This document shows, piece by piece, positions 14,251 to 19,361 of a stretch of 19,361 nt of DNA (position 1 is the first letter of the stretch; each line of letters opens with the position of its first letter). A program made the position numbers and the translations under genes. Origin of the DNA: an uncultured Clostridia bacterium (lineage in GTDB: Bacteria; Bacillota; Clostridia; Oscillospirales; Oscillospiraceae). The stretch lies in assembly GCA_945918815.1 (NCBI GenBank), contig CAMEIU010000013.1, forward strand, positions 1 through 19,361, in the 5' to 3' direction. The notes under the pieces were generated by a model that was given only the letters and a program-made list of their open reading frames with translations, was not told where the DNA came from and searched no databases.

Positions 14251-14928
14251 TTATCCCATCGCCTGCAGCGTCCGGCGGAATTCGTCGTAGATGAGGCCAT
14301 AGCCCTCCTGGGTCAGCTGGATGCCGTCCCGGGCGATGAGCTTGCCGTAGTCCCGGCGGCAGAGGAAGTGGCTTCTGACGTCGATAAGGGGCAGGCCCAG
14401 CCGGGCCGCCAGCCGGGACACATGGTCGGAGTACATCTCCTGGTAGCGGTAGATCATCTGCACGTCCCCCAGCCAGTGGAGAATGTTCTGGGTGTTGTTG
14501 CCCAGACGGCCGATGAAATCCAGATACCGCTGGGCGTCCAGAGGCGGCAAAGACATGAGGACCGGCTTCACGCCCGCCTCTTTCAGGGATTTCACCATGG
14601 ACTCGATGGTGTCCAGAAACCGGTGCAGGGGCGTGTGGGGGAAGTGCTCGCCGTCGGGCTCCTTTGCCACCTCGCTCCAGTTGAAGTCGCAGTCGTTGCC
14701 GCCGAATTCCAGCAGGGCGTACTGGCAGTCCAGGCCCTTGTTCAGGTCCCGTTCCAGAATGGCCTGCCCCTTGTCCACCGTGTAGCCAAAATGGGCCCGG
14801 TTGACGGCCTCCACGCCGGTATCCAGCTTGAGCTGCTCCAAAAGCTCCTTGGCCATGGGCTTATATTTATAGTTCTCGTCCACCAGAACGGCCTTCATAA
14901 TGCTGTCGCCATAGATCTGAACCTTCAT
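14251..14928 (-). CDS. SGNH/GDSL-type hydrolase with Gln in place of the catalytic His
   Basis: 225 residues from ATG 14928, with AAAGGA upstream. Block I is IYGDSI with Ser9, and block III is FGGND with Asn78. The expected block V motif DxxH appears as DGIQLTQEGY, with Asp201 and Gln204. The codon is CAG, so the usual general base of the Ser-His-Asp triad is missing. There is no signal peptide. Family members are esterases or lipases acting on acyl or acetyl esters; this one may be inactive, may use another base, or may bind without hydrolysing. The gene is divergent from the DUF1836 gene. Confidence 0.85.
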   Translation of the reverse strand: MKVQIYGDSIMKAVLVDENYKYKPMAKELLEQLKLDTGVEAVNRAHFGYTVDKGQAILERDLNKGLDCQYALLEFGGNDCDFNWSEVAKEPDGEHFPHTPLHRFLDTIESMVKSLKEAGVKPVLMSLPPLDAQRYLDFIGRLGNNTQNILHWLGDVQMIYRYQEMYSDHVSRLAARLGLPLIDVRSHFLCRRDYGKLIARDGIQLTQEGYGLIYDEFRRTLQAMG

Positions 14929-15014
14929 ATTCGTCGCGTCCTTTCCGGGATATCTGGTATTCAATACTAGATAGTACGATATTAACACAATCAATTCGGC
15001 ACGTCAAGTAGTGT

Positions 15015-15044
15015 TTGACAGTTTTTTGGTCAATATGATATAAT
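15015..15044 (+). promoter_or_regulatory. Consensus sigma-A promoter of the DUF1836 gene
   Basis: Perfect TTGACA (15015-15020) and perfect TATAAT (15039-15044) with an 18-bp spacer and extended -10 TGA. A TACTA-GA-TAGTA dyad (14965-14976) lies upstream in the divergent region and could be an operator. Confidence 0.75.
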
Positions 15045-15061
15045 GCTGTTAAACAAGAAAA

Positions 15062-15111
15062 TGGGGATTTGTCTATGAATTGTCAATTCGCTCGTCAAAT
15101 CCCAATTTCCC
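15062..15111. repeat. Repeat module in the DUF1836 leader
   Basis: GGGATTTG at 15064 and CAAATCCC near 15098 form a dyad around AATTGTCAATTCGCTC. 15078-15111 is the reverse complement of 5186-5219 with two differences. It lies between the promoter and the ribosome site, so it is transcribed as leader RNA. Confidence 0.65.
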
Positions 15112-15136
15112 AGCCTGAATACTAGGAGGAGCCCCC

Positions 15137-15604
15137 ATGGATACCCCGTTTTTGGAATTTCACTGTCTCCGGTGGGCGGAGCTGCCGCAGATCGCATTGT
15201 ATATGGACCAGGTGCTTCTGGTGATCAACGGCGCCCTGGCGCCTCTGATGGCCGACGGCAGTCCCGCCGTGACGGCCACCATGATCAATAATTATGTGAA
15301 AATGAAGCTGGCAGACCCGGCGGAGAAGAAAAAATATACCCGCAGCCATATGGCCCGGTTCGTCATGATCTGCCTGTTCAAAAAAGTCCTTTCCATGCAG
15401 GAAATCGCCGCCGTACTGGCGCGGCTGCTGGAGGGCCGCAGCGAGGAAGCGGCCTACGATCTGTTCTGCGCCCAATTGGAACAGCGTCTGGCGGACCCCA
15501 CGGGCCCCATCGACGGCCAGTGCCCCCCCGCAGCAGCCGCCGCCATCCACGCTCTGGCCTGCAAAATCCAGGTGGAACGGCTGCTGGCGGAGGAAAACGG
15601 ATAA
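15137..15604 (+). CDS. DUF1836 protein (putative MerR-like HTH regulator)
   Basis: 155 residues from ATG 15137, with AGGAGGA upstream. The family pattern is clear: LRWAELPQIALYMDQVL, then TATMINNYVKMKLADP and KKKYTRSHMARFVMICLFKKVLSM. The middle region resembles a winged helix-turn-helix in which MINNYVK and YTRSHMA would contact DNA. DUF1836 proteins are common in Clostridia and Bacilli and their targets are unknown. The gene is a single transcription unit with a near-perfect promoter. The C-terminal 40 residues are Ala-rich and helical. Confidence 0.88.
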   Translation: MDTPFLEFHCLRWAELPQIALYMDQVLLVINGALAPLMADGSPAVTATMINNYVKMKLADPAEKKKYTRSHMARFVMICLFKKVLSMQEIAAVLARLLEGRSEEAAYDLFCAQLEQRLADPTGPIDGQCPPAAAAAIHALACKIQVERLLAEENG

Positions 15605-15644
15605 GAGACAAACTCTTGCGCCCCCTCTTAGGGGGCTGACAGGG

Positions 15645-15716
15645 GAATGAATCATGAATAATTCTGGTGTCCTTCGGACGAATGGAATATATTCATCATT
15701 CATCCTTCATTATTCG
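15645..15716. repeat. Family F repeat copy (GGTGTCCTTCGGACGA core)
   Basis: The core and AT-rich arms match 10184-10306 in the opposite orientation. It lies in the 387-bp gap before infC. The same gap also has a GCCCCCT/AGGGGGC hairpin (15620-15636) and the GGCACGAGGGTGCG sequence shared with the larE upstream region. Confidence 0.75.
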
Positions 15717-15803
15717 TTTATACATTTATACATCTCCCCCCACCGCTTCGCGGAGCTTCCTGTAGGGGGCACGAGGGTGCGCAAAAAATTCAAAAATTCC
15801 CCA

Positions 15804-15832
15804 TTGACAAGTGGAAACCTCTGTGCTAGAAT
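15804..15832 (+). promoter_or_regulatory. Promoter of the infC-rpmI-rplT operon
   Basis: TTGACA (15804-15809), a 17-bp spacer and TAGAAT (15827-15832) with extended -10 TGC. It leaves a leader of about 150 nt before infC. Confidence 0.75.
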
Positions 15833-15930
15833 ACTTCAGGTTAGAAGAAAGAAGGAGCGGTGGCCCCGCGACTCACCTCGAGCAATTGCGCATAGAGGTT
15901 CACAGTGTATCATCCATGGGTCCAGTCTGG

Positions 15931-15978
15931 GCGGATGTTTTTGTGCGGGTGCCAGCGGCATCCGCGTTTTGTATTTTT
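15931..15978 (+). terminator. Attenuator-like terminator in the infC leader (candidate L20-controlled leader)
   Basis: GCGGATG (15931-15937) pairs with CATCCGC (15959-15965), enclosing a second GC-rich stem, and is followed by GTTTTGTATTTTT just before the GGAGGTG ribosome site of infC. In Bacillus subtilis the same operon is controlled by L20 binding a leader that switches to a terminator. An equivalent mechanism is inferred here from layout. Confidence 0.65.
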
Positions 15979-15991
15979 GGAGGTGTTTCAC

Positions 15992-16510
15992 ATCGGTAAA
16001 CTAGAACATCAGCTCAATGAGGAAATCCGGGATAAGGAGATTCGCGTCATCGGCGCCGACGGCGCGCAGCTGGGCATCATGTCCCCTGCCGATGCGCAGC
16101 GGCTTGCCTACGAAAAGGACCTGGATCTGGTGAAGATCGCGCCCAATGCCACGCCCCCGGTCTGCAAGATCATGGACTACGGTAAATTCCGGTTCGAGCA
16201 GATGAAGAAGGAAAAGGAAGCCAAAAAGAACCAGCGCGTGGTGGAGATCAAGGAAGTCCGCATGTCTCCCAACATCGACACCAACGACTTCAACGTCAAG
16301 GTGAAGAACGCGCAGAAATTCCTGAAGGAAGGCAACCGGGTGAAGGTCACCGTGCGGTTCCGCGGCCGCGAAATGGCCCACACCTCCATTGGCGAAGTTC
16401 TTTTGAAGCAGTTCGGCGACGCCTGCGCCGAAATGGCTACCGTTGAGAAGAACCCCAAGCTGGATGGCCGTCTTATGACCATGGTCCTCAGCCCCAAAGC
16501 TGGCAAATAA
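15992..16510 (+). CDS. infC: Translation initiation factor IF-3, non-canonical ATC start
   Basis: 172 residues, beginning at ATC 15992 six bases after GGAGGTG (15979-15985). The sequence (M)GKLEHQLNEEIRDKEIRVIG is followed by the IF-3 N-domain LDLVKIAPNATPPVCKIMDYGKF (split here: LDLVKIAPNATPP, then VCKIMDYGKF), the basic linker, and the C-domain with IDTNDFNVKVKNA, VTVRFRGREM and AHTSIGEVLL. An upstream ATG in frame (15905) lies within the attenuator and is not used. IF-3 prevents initiation at non-standard codons, so a rare start gives self-limiting synthesis, as with AUU in E. coli. First gene of the operon with rpmI and rplT. Confidence 0.96.
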   Translation: MGKLEHQLNEEIRDKEIRVIGADGAQLGIMSPADAQRLAYEKDLDLVKIAPNATPPVCKIMDYGKFRFEQMKKEKEAKKNQRVVEIKEVRMSPNIDTNDFNVKVKNAQKFLKEGNRVKVTVRFRGREMAHTSIGEVLLKQFGDACAEMATVEKNPKLDGRLMTMVLSPKAGK

Positions 16511-16539
16511 AATTGTAATTTACGGAAGGAGAACAACTC

Positions 16540-16737
16540 ATCCCGAAATTCAAGACCCACAGCGGCGCGAAGAAGAGATTCAACCTGACCAAATCCGGTA
16601 AGGTGAAAAGAGCCCACGCTTTCAAGAGCCATATCCTCACCAAGAAGACCACCAAGCGCACCAGAAATCTGCGGAAGAACGGCTATGCCGACGTGACCAA
16701 CAGCAGCGCCATCCGCGAGATGATTCCCTACAAATAA
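16540..16737 (+). CDS. rpmI: Ribosomal protein bL35, apparent ATC start
   Basis: 65 residues, a normal bL35 length, reading (M)PKFKTHSGAKKRFNLTKSG then AFKSHILTKKTTKRTRNLRK and ending MIPYK. The codon before CCG is ATC (16540-16542), placed 8 nt after GGAAGGAG (16524-16531). In this frame a TAA at 16516-16518 lies upstream, and no ATG, GTG or TTG occurs between it and the ATC. The first internal GTG would delete the conserved N-terminus. bL35 is part of the 50S subunit. The gene is easily missed by standard gene calling because it lacks a usual start codon. Confidence 0.93.
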   Translation: MPKFKTHSGAKKRFNLTKSGKVKRAHAFKSHILTKKTTKRTRNLRKNGYADVTNSSAIREMIPYK

Positions 16738-16767
16738 TCGGTACGTTACAGATAGGAGGATAACGAA

Positions 16768-17121
16768 ATGGCAAGAGTTAAAGGCGCAATGATGACGCGC
16801 AAAAGAAGAAATAAAACCCTGAAGCTGGCCAAGTCCTACTGGGGTTCCAAGTCCACCCACTTCAAGATGGCCAAGCAGGCCGTGATGAAGTCTGGCGTGT
16901 ACGCCTATGTGGGCCGCAAGCAGAAGAAGAGAGAGTTCCGTCAGCTGTGGATCGCCCGTATCTCCGCCGCTGTGGCGCCCCTGGGCCTGAACTACTCCCG
17001 GTTCATGTATGGTCTGAAGAAGGCCGGCATCGAGCTGAACCGCAAGGCCCTCTCCGAGATGGCCATCAACGACCCCGCCGCCTTCGCCGCCCTGGTGGAG
17101 ACCGCCAAGAAGGCCCTGTAA
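16768..17121 (+). CDS. rplT: Ribosomal protein bL20
   Basis: 117 residues, the standard length. MARVKGAMMTRKRRNKTLKL opens the basic N-terminal extension, followed by AKSYWGSKSTHFKMAKQAVM and the globular C-terminal domain with LWIARISAAVAPLGLNYSRF. It has an ordinary ATG with AGGAGG upstream, unlike the two genes before it. bL20 assembles early into the 50S subunit and in Firmicutes represses its own operon through the leader. Last gene of the operon; a hairpin follows at 17148. Confidence 0.98.
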   Translation: MARVKGAMMTRKRRNKTLKLAKSYWGSKSTHFKMAKQAVMKSGVYAYVGRKQKKREFRQLWIARISAAVAPLGLNYSRFMYGLKKAGIELNRKALSEMAINDPAAFAALVETAKKAL

Positions 17122-17147
17122 TTCGCACATAGAGACCGCAAAATATC

Positions 17148-17190
17148 GCATGTCATTGCGCACCCCGGCGCTGCAATGACATGCGTTTTG
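17148..17190 (+). terminator. Intrinsic terminator after rplT
   Basis: A perfect 12-bp stem, GCATGTCATTGC (17148-17159) and GCAATGACATGC (17173-17184), with a GC-rich loop, followed by GTTTTG. It lies 27 bp after the rplT stop. Confidence 0.65.
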
Positions 17191-17213
17191 CGTACCACGG
17201 GCACGAAAAACGG

Positions 17214-17286
17214 CCGTAGGGGCGGCTATCAGCCGCCCGCCATTGGGGAGAAGGTGCAAACGGGCGGCTGATAGCCGCCCCTACGG
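17214..17286. repeat. Perfect palindromic repeat, family A variant (26-bp arms)
   Basis: Arms 17214-17239 and 17261-17286 are exact reverse complements. The outer CCGTAGGGGCGGC matches other copies, but the inner arm (TATCAGCCGCC) differs, so a second hairpin forms within each arm. It lies directly upstream of the HAD gene. Confidence 0.9.
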
Positions 17287-17322
17287 TCCGATCTGGATAC
17301 AATAGAAAAGGGAGATACCATC

Positions 17323-17976
17323 ATGCAATACAAAGCGGTTTTGTTCGATATGGACGGCGTTTTGATCGAATCGGAGTGGCTCATGCGGGCCGCGGCCATG
17401 GAGGCTCTGGCGGATTACGGCGTCCGGGCCAAGGAGGAGGATTTTCTGGAATTCACCGGCTGCGGCGAGGACCGGTTCGTCGGCGGCGTGGCGGAAAAAT
17501 ACGGGAAGCCCTATGAGAAAGCCATGAAGGAGCTGGCCTACGACTATTACGGCAAGCGGGTGCAGCAGGAGGCCCATGTGCCCCAGGGCGTCCGGGAGAT
17601 GCTCTATGCGCTCCATGACCGGGGCCTGAAGCTGGCGGTCTGCTCCGCCGCCGATCTGAGGAAGGTCCGCTACAATCTCCAGGCCGTGGGCGTGGAGGAG
17701 GACCTGTTCACCGCCCTGGTCACCGGCTCCGATGTGGAGCGGAAGAAGCCCTTCCCGGATATCTACCTGGAGGGCGCCCGCCGGGTGGAGGTGGAGCCCA
17801 AGGACTGCCTGGTGGTGGAGGACGCCGTCAGCGGCATCCAGGCCGCCCACGCCGCCGGTATGGATGCCGCAGGCGTGCCGACCACCTTCACGCCGGAAGA
17901 ACTGAACCGGCAGGCCGGACCGGAGTACGTGATCCCGGAGATCCGAATGCTGGCGGAGCTGCCGGGCCTGCGCTGA
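17323..17976 (+). CDS. HAD-superfamily phosphatase (beta-phosphoglucomutase-like, subfamily IA)
   Basis: 217 residues from ATG 17323, with AAAGGGAG upstream. All four HAD motifs are present: LFDMDGVLIE with nucleophile Asp9 and acid Asp11, VCSAAD (motif II), ERKKPFPDIY with the motif III Lys, and VVEDAVSGIQAA (motif IV metal ligands). A helical cap lies between motifs I and II (about residues 18-85), as in beta-phosphoglucomutase and related sugar-phosphate phosphatases. The physiological substrate cannot be read from sequence. It is preceded by a family A palindrome and followed by a family D element; no strong promoter is evident. Confidence 0.92.
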   Translation: MQYKAVLFDMDGVLIESEWLMRAAAMEALADYGVRAKEEDFLEFTGCGEDRFVGGVAEKYGKPYEKAMKELAYDYYGKRVQQEAHVPQGVREMLYALHDRGLKLAVCSAADLRKVRYNLQAVGVEEDLFTALVTGSDVERKKPFPDIYLEGARRVEVEPKDCLVVEDAVSGIQAAHAAGMDAAGVPTTFTPEELNRQAGPEYVIPEIRMLAELPGLR

Positions 17977-18000
17977 TCCGTATTCGTCACTGCCCCGGGG

Positions 18001-18292
18001 AAATGGGATTTGTCTAGTTGTTGCACTGGCGCGGGAGCGCCCAAGGCTTCCCCTTGAGGGGAAGCTGTCGAGCGAAGCGAGACTGATGAGGTGTGCGGAA
18101 ACATGGTTCGTTTTGCAGGAACTTCCGGCGAATTCGCACCCCTGCACCACCTCATCCGTCACGGCGAAGCCGTGACACCTGAAGGTGAATTGCCCCGAAG
18201 GGGCAAGAGAGGCCGCCCTGGGGCGTCCCCTCAAGGGGAAGGCTTTTGGGACGCTCCCGCGCCAGTACGACACATCGTCAAATCCCAATTTT
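18001..18292. mobile_element. ~290-bp MITE-like element with long terminal inverted repeats (family D)
   Basis: The ends (AAATGGGATTTG at 18001 and CAAATCCCAATTT at 18280-18292) and inner arms (18025-18061 and 18227-18267) are inverted. The inner arms share ACTGGCGCGGGAGCG and GGCTTCCCCTTGAGGGG. The interior contains smaller dyads, including CCCCGAAGGGGC (18193) and GGCGAAGCC. No intact protein is encoded. A shorter relative is at 11511-11602. It fills most of the 466-bp gap before the DUF2325 gene, which otherwise holds the promoter and operators. Confidence 0.7.
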
Positions 18293-18308
18293 ACTGTGTG
18301 TCATTCTC

Positions 18309-18337
18309 TTGACAAATCCAGTTGTCTATGGTATCCT
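18309..18337 (+). promoter_or_regulatory. Probable promoter of the DUF2325-DUF3793 operon
   Basis: Perfect TTGACA (18309-18314), a 17-bp spacer, and TATCCT (18332-18337) with extended -10 TGG. The weak -10 suits a regulated promoter. Confidence 0.6.
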
Positions 18338-18343
18338 CTAAAA

Positions 18344-18363
18344 TAGTTAGAATAAACTAACTA
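18344..18363. promoter_or_regulatory. Operator-like palindrome 1 (TAGTTAG-N6-CTAACTA)
   Basis: Perfect 7-bp arms with an AATAAA centre, positioned at about +1 of the promoter. The TTAG..CTAA form resembles binding sites of DtxR-family iron/manganese repressors; that assignment is an inference. Confidence 0.55.
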
Positions 18364-18399
18364 AAAGACAGCGCCAACCGGTTCCGGTGTCTTTCTTTT
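18364..18399 (+). terminator. Leader hairpin between the two palindromes, attenuator candidate
   Basis: AAAGACA (18364-18370) pairs with TGTCTTT (18388-18394) around a GC-rich interior, followed by CTTTTA. It sits between the two operator-like palindromes in the leader, and could be a weak terminator or processing hairpin. Confidence 0.4.
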
Positions 18400-18406
18400 A
18401 GGCATA

Positions 18407-18424
18407 AGTTAGAATAAGCTAACT
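18407..18424. promoter_or_regulatory. Operator-like palindrome 2 (AGTTAG-N6-CTAACT)
   Basis: Near-identical to palindrome 1, differing at the last centre base (AATAAG), and starting 61 bp downstream of it. It abuts the AAAAAAGGAGG ribosome site of the DUF2325 gene, so it could affect translation as RNA or transcription as DNA. Confidence 0.55.
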
Positions 18425-18442
18425 AAAAAAGGAGGCTTTCCC

Positions 18443-18745
18443 ATGAGCGTGGTCATCATTGGCGGCAATGACAGAATGCAGCGGATTTATACGGACGCCT
18501 GCGCGTCCTATGGATGCACGGCCAAGATTTTCATGGATAACAAGGGCGTGATTCGGAAAAAGATAGGATCGCCGGACCTTTTGATTCTGTTCACCAGCAC
18601 GGTGTCTCATAAAATGGCAGAGAGCGCCGTGGCCGAGGCCAAACGCTGCAATGCCAGAATCGCCCGGTCCCACAGCAGCAGCCTCTCCGCGCTGCACGGC
18701 ATTTTGCGGGAGCACTGTCCCGCGGGAAAGGAGCAGATTCCATGA
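18443..18745 (+). CDS. DUF2325 protein
   Basis: 100 residues from ATG 18443, with a strong AAAGGAGG site. MSVVIIGGNDRMQRIYTDAC is a Rossmann-like start, followed by SPDLLILFTSTVSHKMAESA, EAKRCNARIARSHSSS and a C-terminal LHGILREHC. These are the conserved DUF2325 blocks, with Ser/His/Cys-rich segments that could bind metal. The family's biochemical role is not known; members often occur with DUF3793 and iron-uptake genes in anaerobes. It is first in a two-gene operon with an ATGA overlap to the DUF3793 gene, behind twin palindromes. Confidence 0.88.
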   Translation: MSVVIIGGNDRMQRIYTDACASYGCTAKIFMDNKGVIRKKIGSPDLLILFTSTVSHKMAESAVAEAKRCNARIARSHSSSLSALHGILREHCPAGKEQIP

Positions 18746-19305
18746 CCTTTGAAGCGTTTTTGGTGGAGCAGTGCGCGCCGGTTTTGGCCGGGATCAAGCC
18801 CGGCAGCCTGTTTCCCTACATCCTGGGTCCCGGGGAAGAGCTGTGGACGCTGCTGGACCATTGGAATCAAACCCTGGCCGCCAAGGGCGTGCAGGCAGCC
18901 GCCGTGAAGCGGTGCAGCCGGACCGGCGCGTATCTGATCTATGTCTTCCGGCCGGATCAGGTGAAAGCCGTTCTGGCCCGGCCGGAGGTGAAGGCCTTTC
19001 TCCAGACCTACGGCTATGCGCCGGGGCAGGGGATTCCTGAGGCCCTGAGCCTGCTGACCCGGCGGCTGTGTATGCAGGAGGAATTTCCCCACGAGGTGGG
19101 AATCTTCCTGGGCTATCCCCTGCACGACGTCCAGGGCTTCATCTGCCACAAGGGGAAGAACAGTCTTTGCAGCGGCTGCTGGAAGGTCTACGCCGAGCCG
19201 CAGAAGGCCCAGCGCCTCTTCCGGCGGTACCGCCTCTGCACCCAGGTCTACCGCGCCCAGTTCCGGCAGGGCAAATCCGCCGCCCAGCTGACCGTGGCGG
19301 CGTGA
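18742..19305 (+). CDS. DUF3793 protein
   Basis: 187 residues from ATG 18742, overlapping the DUF2325 stop by 4 bp. Recognisable family blocks are CAPVLAGIKPGSLF near the N-terminus, then FPHEVGIFLGYPLHDVQGFI followed by CHKGKNSLCSGCWKVYAEPQ. The last carries a CxxC (CSGC) that could bind metal or be redox active. No signal peptide or membrane segment is seen, so it is cytoplasmic. The function is unknown; the family often neighbours DUF2325, flavodoxin or feoAB genes, suggesting iron-related physiology. The stop is 4 bp before another dispersed repeat. Confidence 0.88.
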   Translation: MTFEAFLVEQCAPVLAGIKPGSLFPYILGPGEELWTLLDHWNQTLAAKGVQAAAVKRCSRTGAYLIYVFRPDQVKAVLARPEVKAFLQTYGYAPGQGIPEALSLLTRRLCMQEEFPHEVGIFLGYPLHDVQGFICHKGKNSLCSGCWKVYAEPQKAQRLFRRYRLCTQVYRAQFRQGKSAAQLTVAA

Positions 19306-19308
19306 GCG

Positions 19309-19361
19309 GGAAATTGGGATTTGTTGATGTACCGCTTTTTGTAGGGCACGGCCACTGGACG
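19309..19361. repeat. Repeat modules at window end
   Basis: GGGAAATTGGGATTTGT matches the module at 5186, and 19341-19361 matches the family B repeat at 7082-7122 (20 of 21 bases in reverse orientation). The element continues past the window. Confidence 0.65.

Noticed and set aside
15905..15991. ATG at 15905 as the infC start
   Set aside because: It would translate through the leader attenuator and adds residues not found in IF3; the ATC at 15992 has the well-spaced ribosome site.
12411..17286. Spaced palindromic repeats considered as a CRISPR array
   Set aside because: Copies are kilobases apart, themselves palindromic and lacking unique regular spacers; no cas genes are present.

Overview
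The window looks like chromosome from a GC-rich Clostridia bacterium of the Oscillospiraceae/Ruminococcaceae type, probably a gut anaerobe. This rests on the gene content: pyruvate phosphate dikinase, a YedF + DUF3343 pair, DUF1836, DUF2325 and DUF3793 proteins, and an infC-rpmI-rplT operon with an attenuator-like leader. It also rests on the many short palindromic repeats that fill the gaps between genes. The genus is an inference; there is no 16S gene here.

Layout. 1-1526 (minus): 5' part of ppdK, cut by the window edge. 1902-4232 (plus): type I pullulanase, translationally coupled to a HAD-phosphatase gene that is destroyed after about 66 codons by a palindromic repeat and a 144-bp MITE-like element. 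4245-5098 (minus): yedF and a DUF3343 gene, overlapping by 4 bp (selenium/sulfur handling). 5510-6997: lipoprotein flanked by inverted copies of a small repeat. 7283-10149: larE-larB-larC, the biosynthetic set for the nickel-pincer nucleotide cofactor; no larA lies in the window. A TAAGGA hexanucleotide array sits between larB and larC. 10703-11518: HisJ-type PHP phosphatase. 11715-12380: hexapeptide acyltransferase-like protein. 12504-14085 (minus): a CrtO-like membrane protein overlapping a diacylglycerol glucosyltransferase-type gene that is split by one in-frame TAA. 14251-14928 (minus): SGNH hydrolase lacking the usual catalytic His. 15137-15604: DUF1836 regulator. 15804-17121: infC-rpmI-rplT with leader and attenuator; both infC and rpmI appear to start at ATC. 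17323-17976: HAD phosphatase. 18309-19305: DUF2325-DUF3793 operon behind a promoter, two near-identical palindromes and a hairpin, suggesting metal-dependent control.

Themes. (1) Core metabolism and translation genes are separated by at least six families of short inverted repeats, some of which supply stop codons, disrupt genes or flank genes. (2) Metal and chalcogen functions recur: LarEBC (Ni), YedF/DUF3343 (Se/S), and DUF2325/DUF3793 (probably iron-linked). (3) Unusual translation signals occur: two successive ATC starts in the IF3 operon, and a stop codon with a well-placed internal Shine-Dalgarno in the glucosyltransferase.

The strongest candidates for something new are the doubled ATC starts, the double-palindrome leader of DUF2325-DUF3793, and the split glucosyltransferase. 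I see no CRISPR array, tRNA, rRNA, phage module or defence system.
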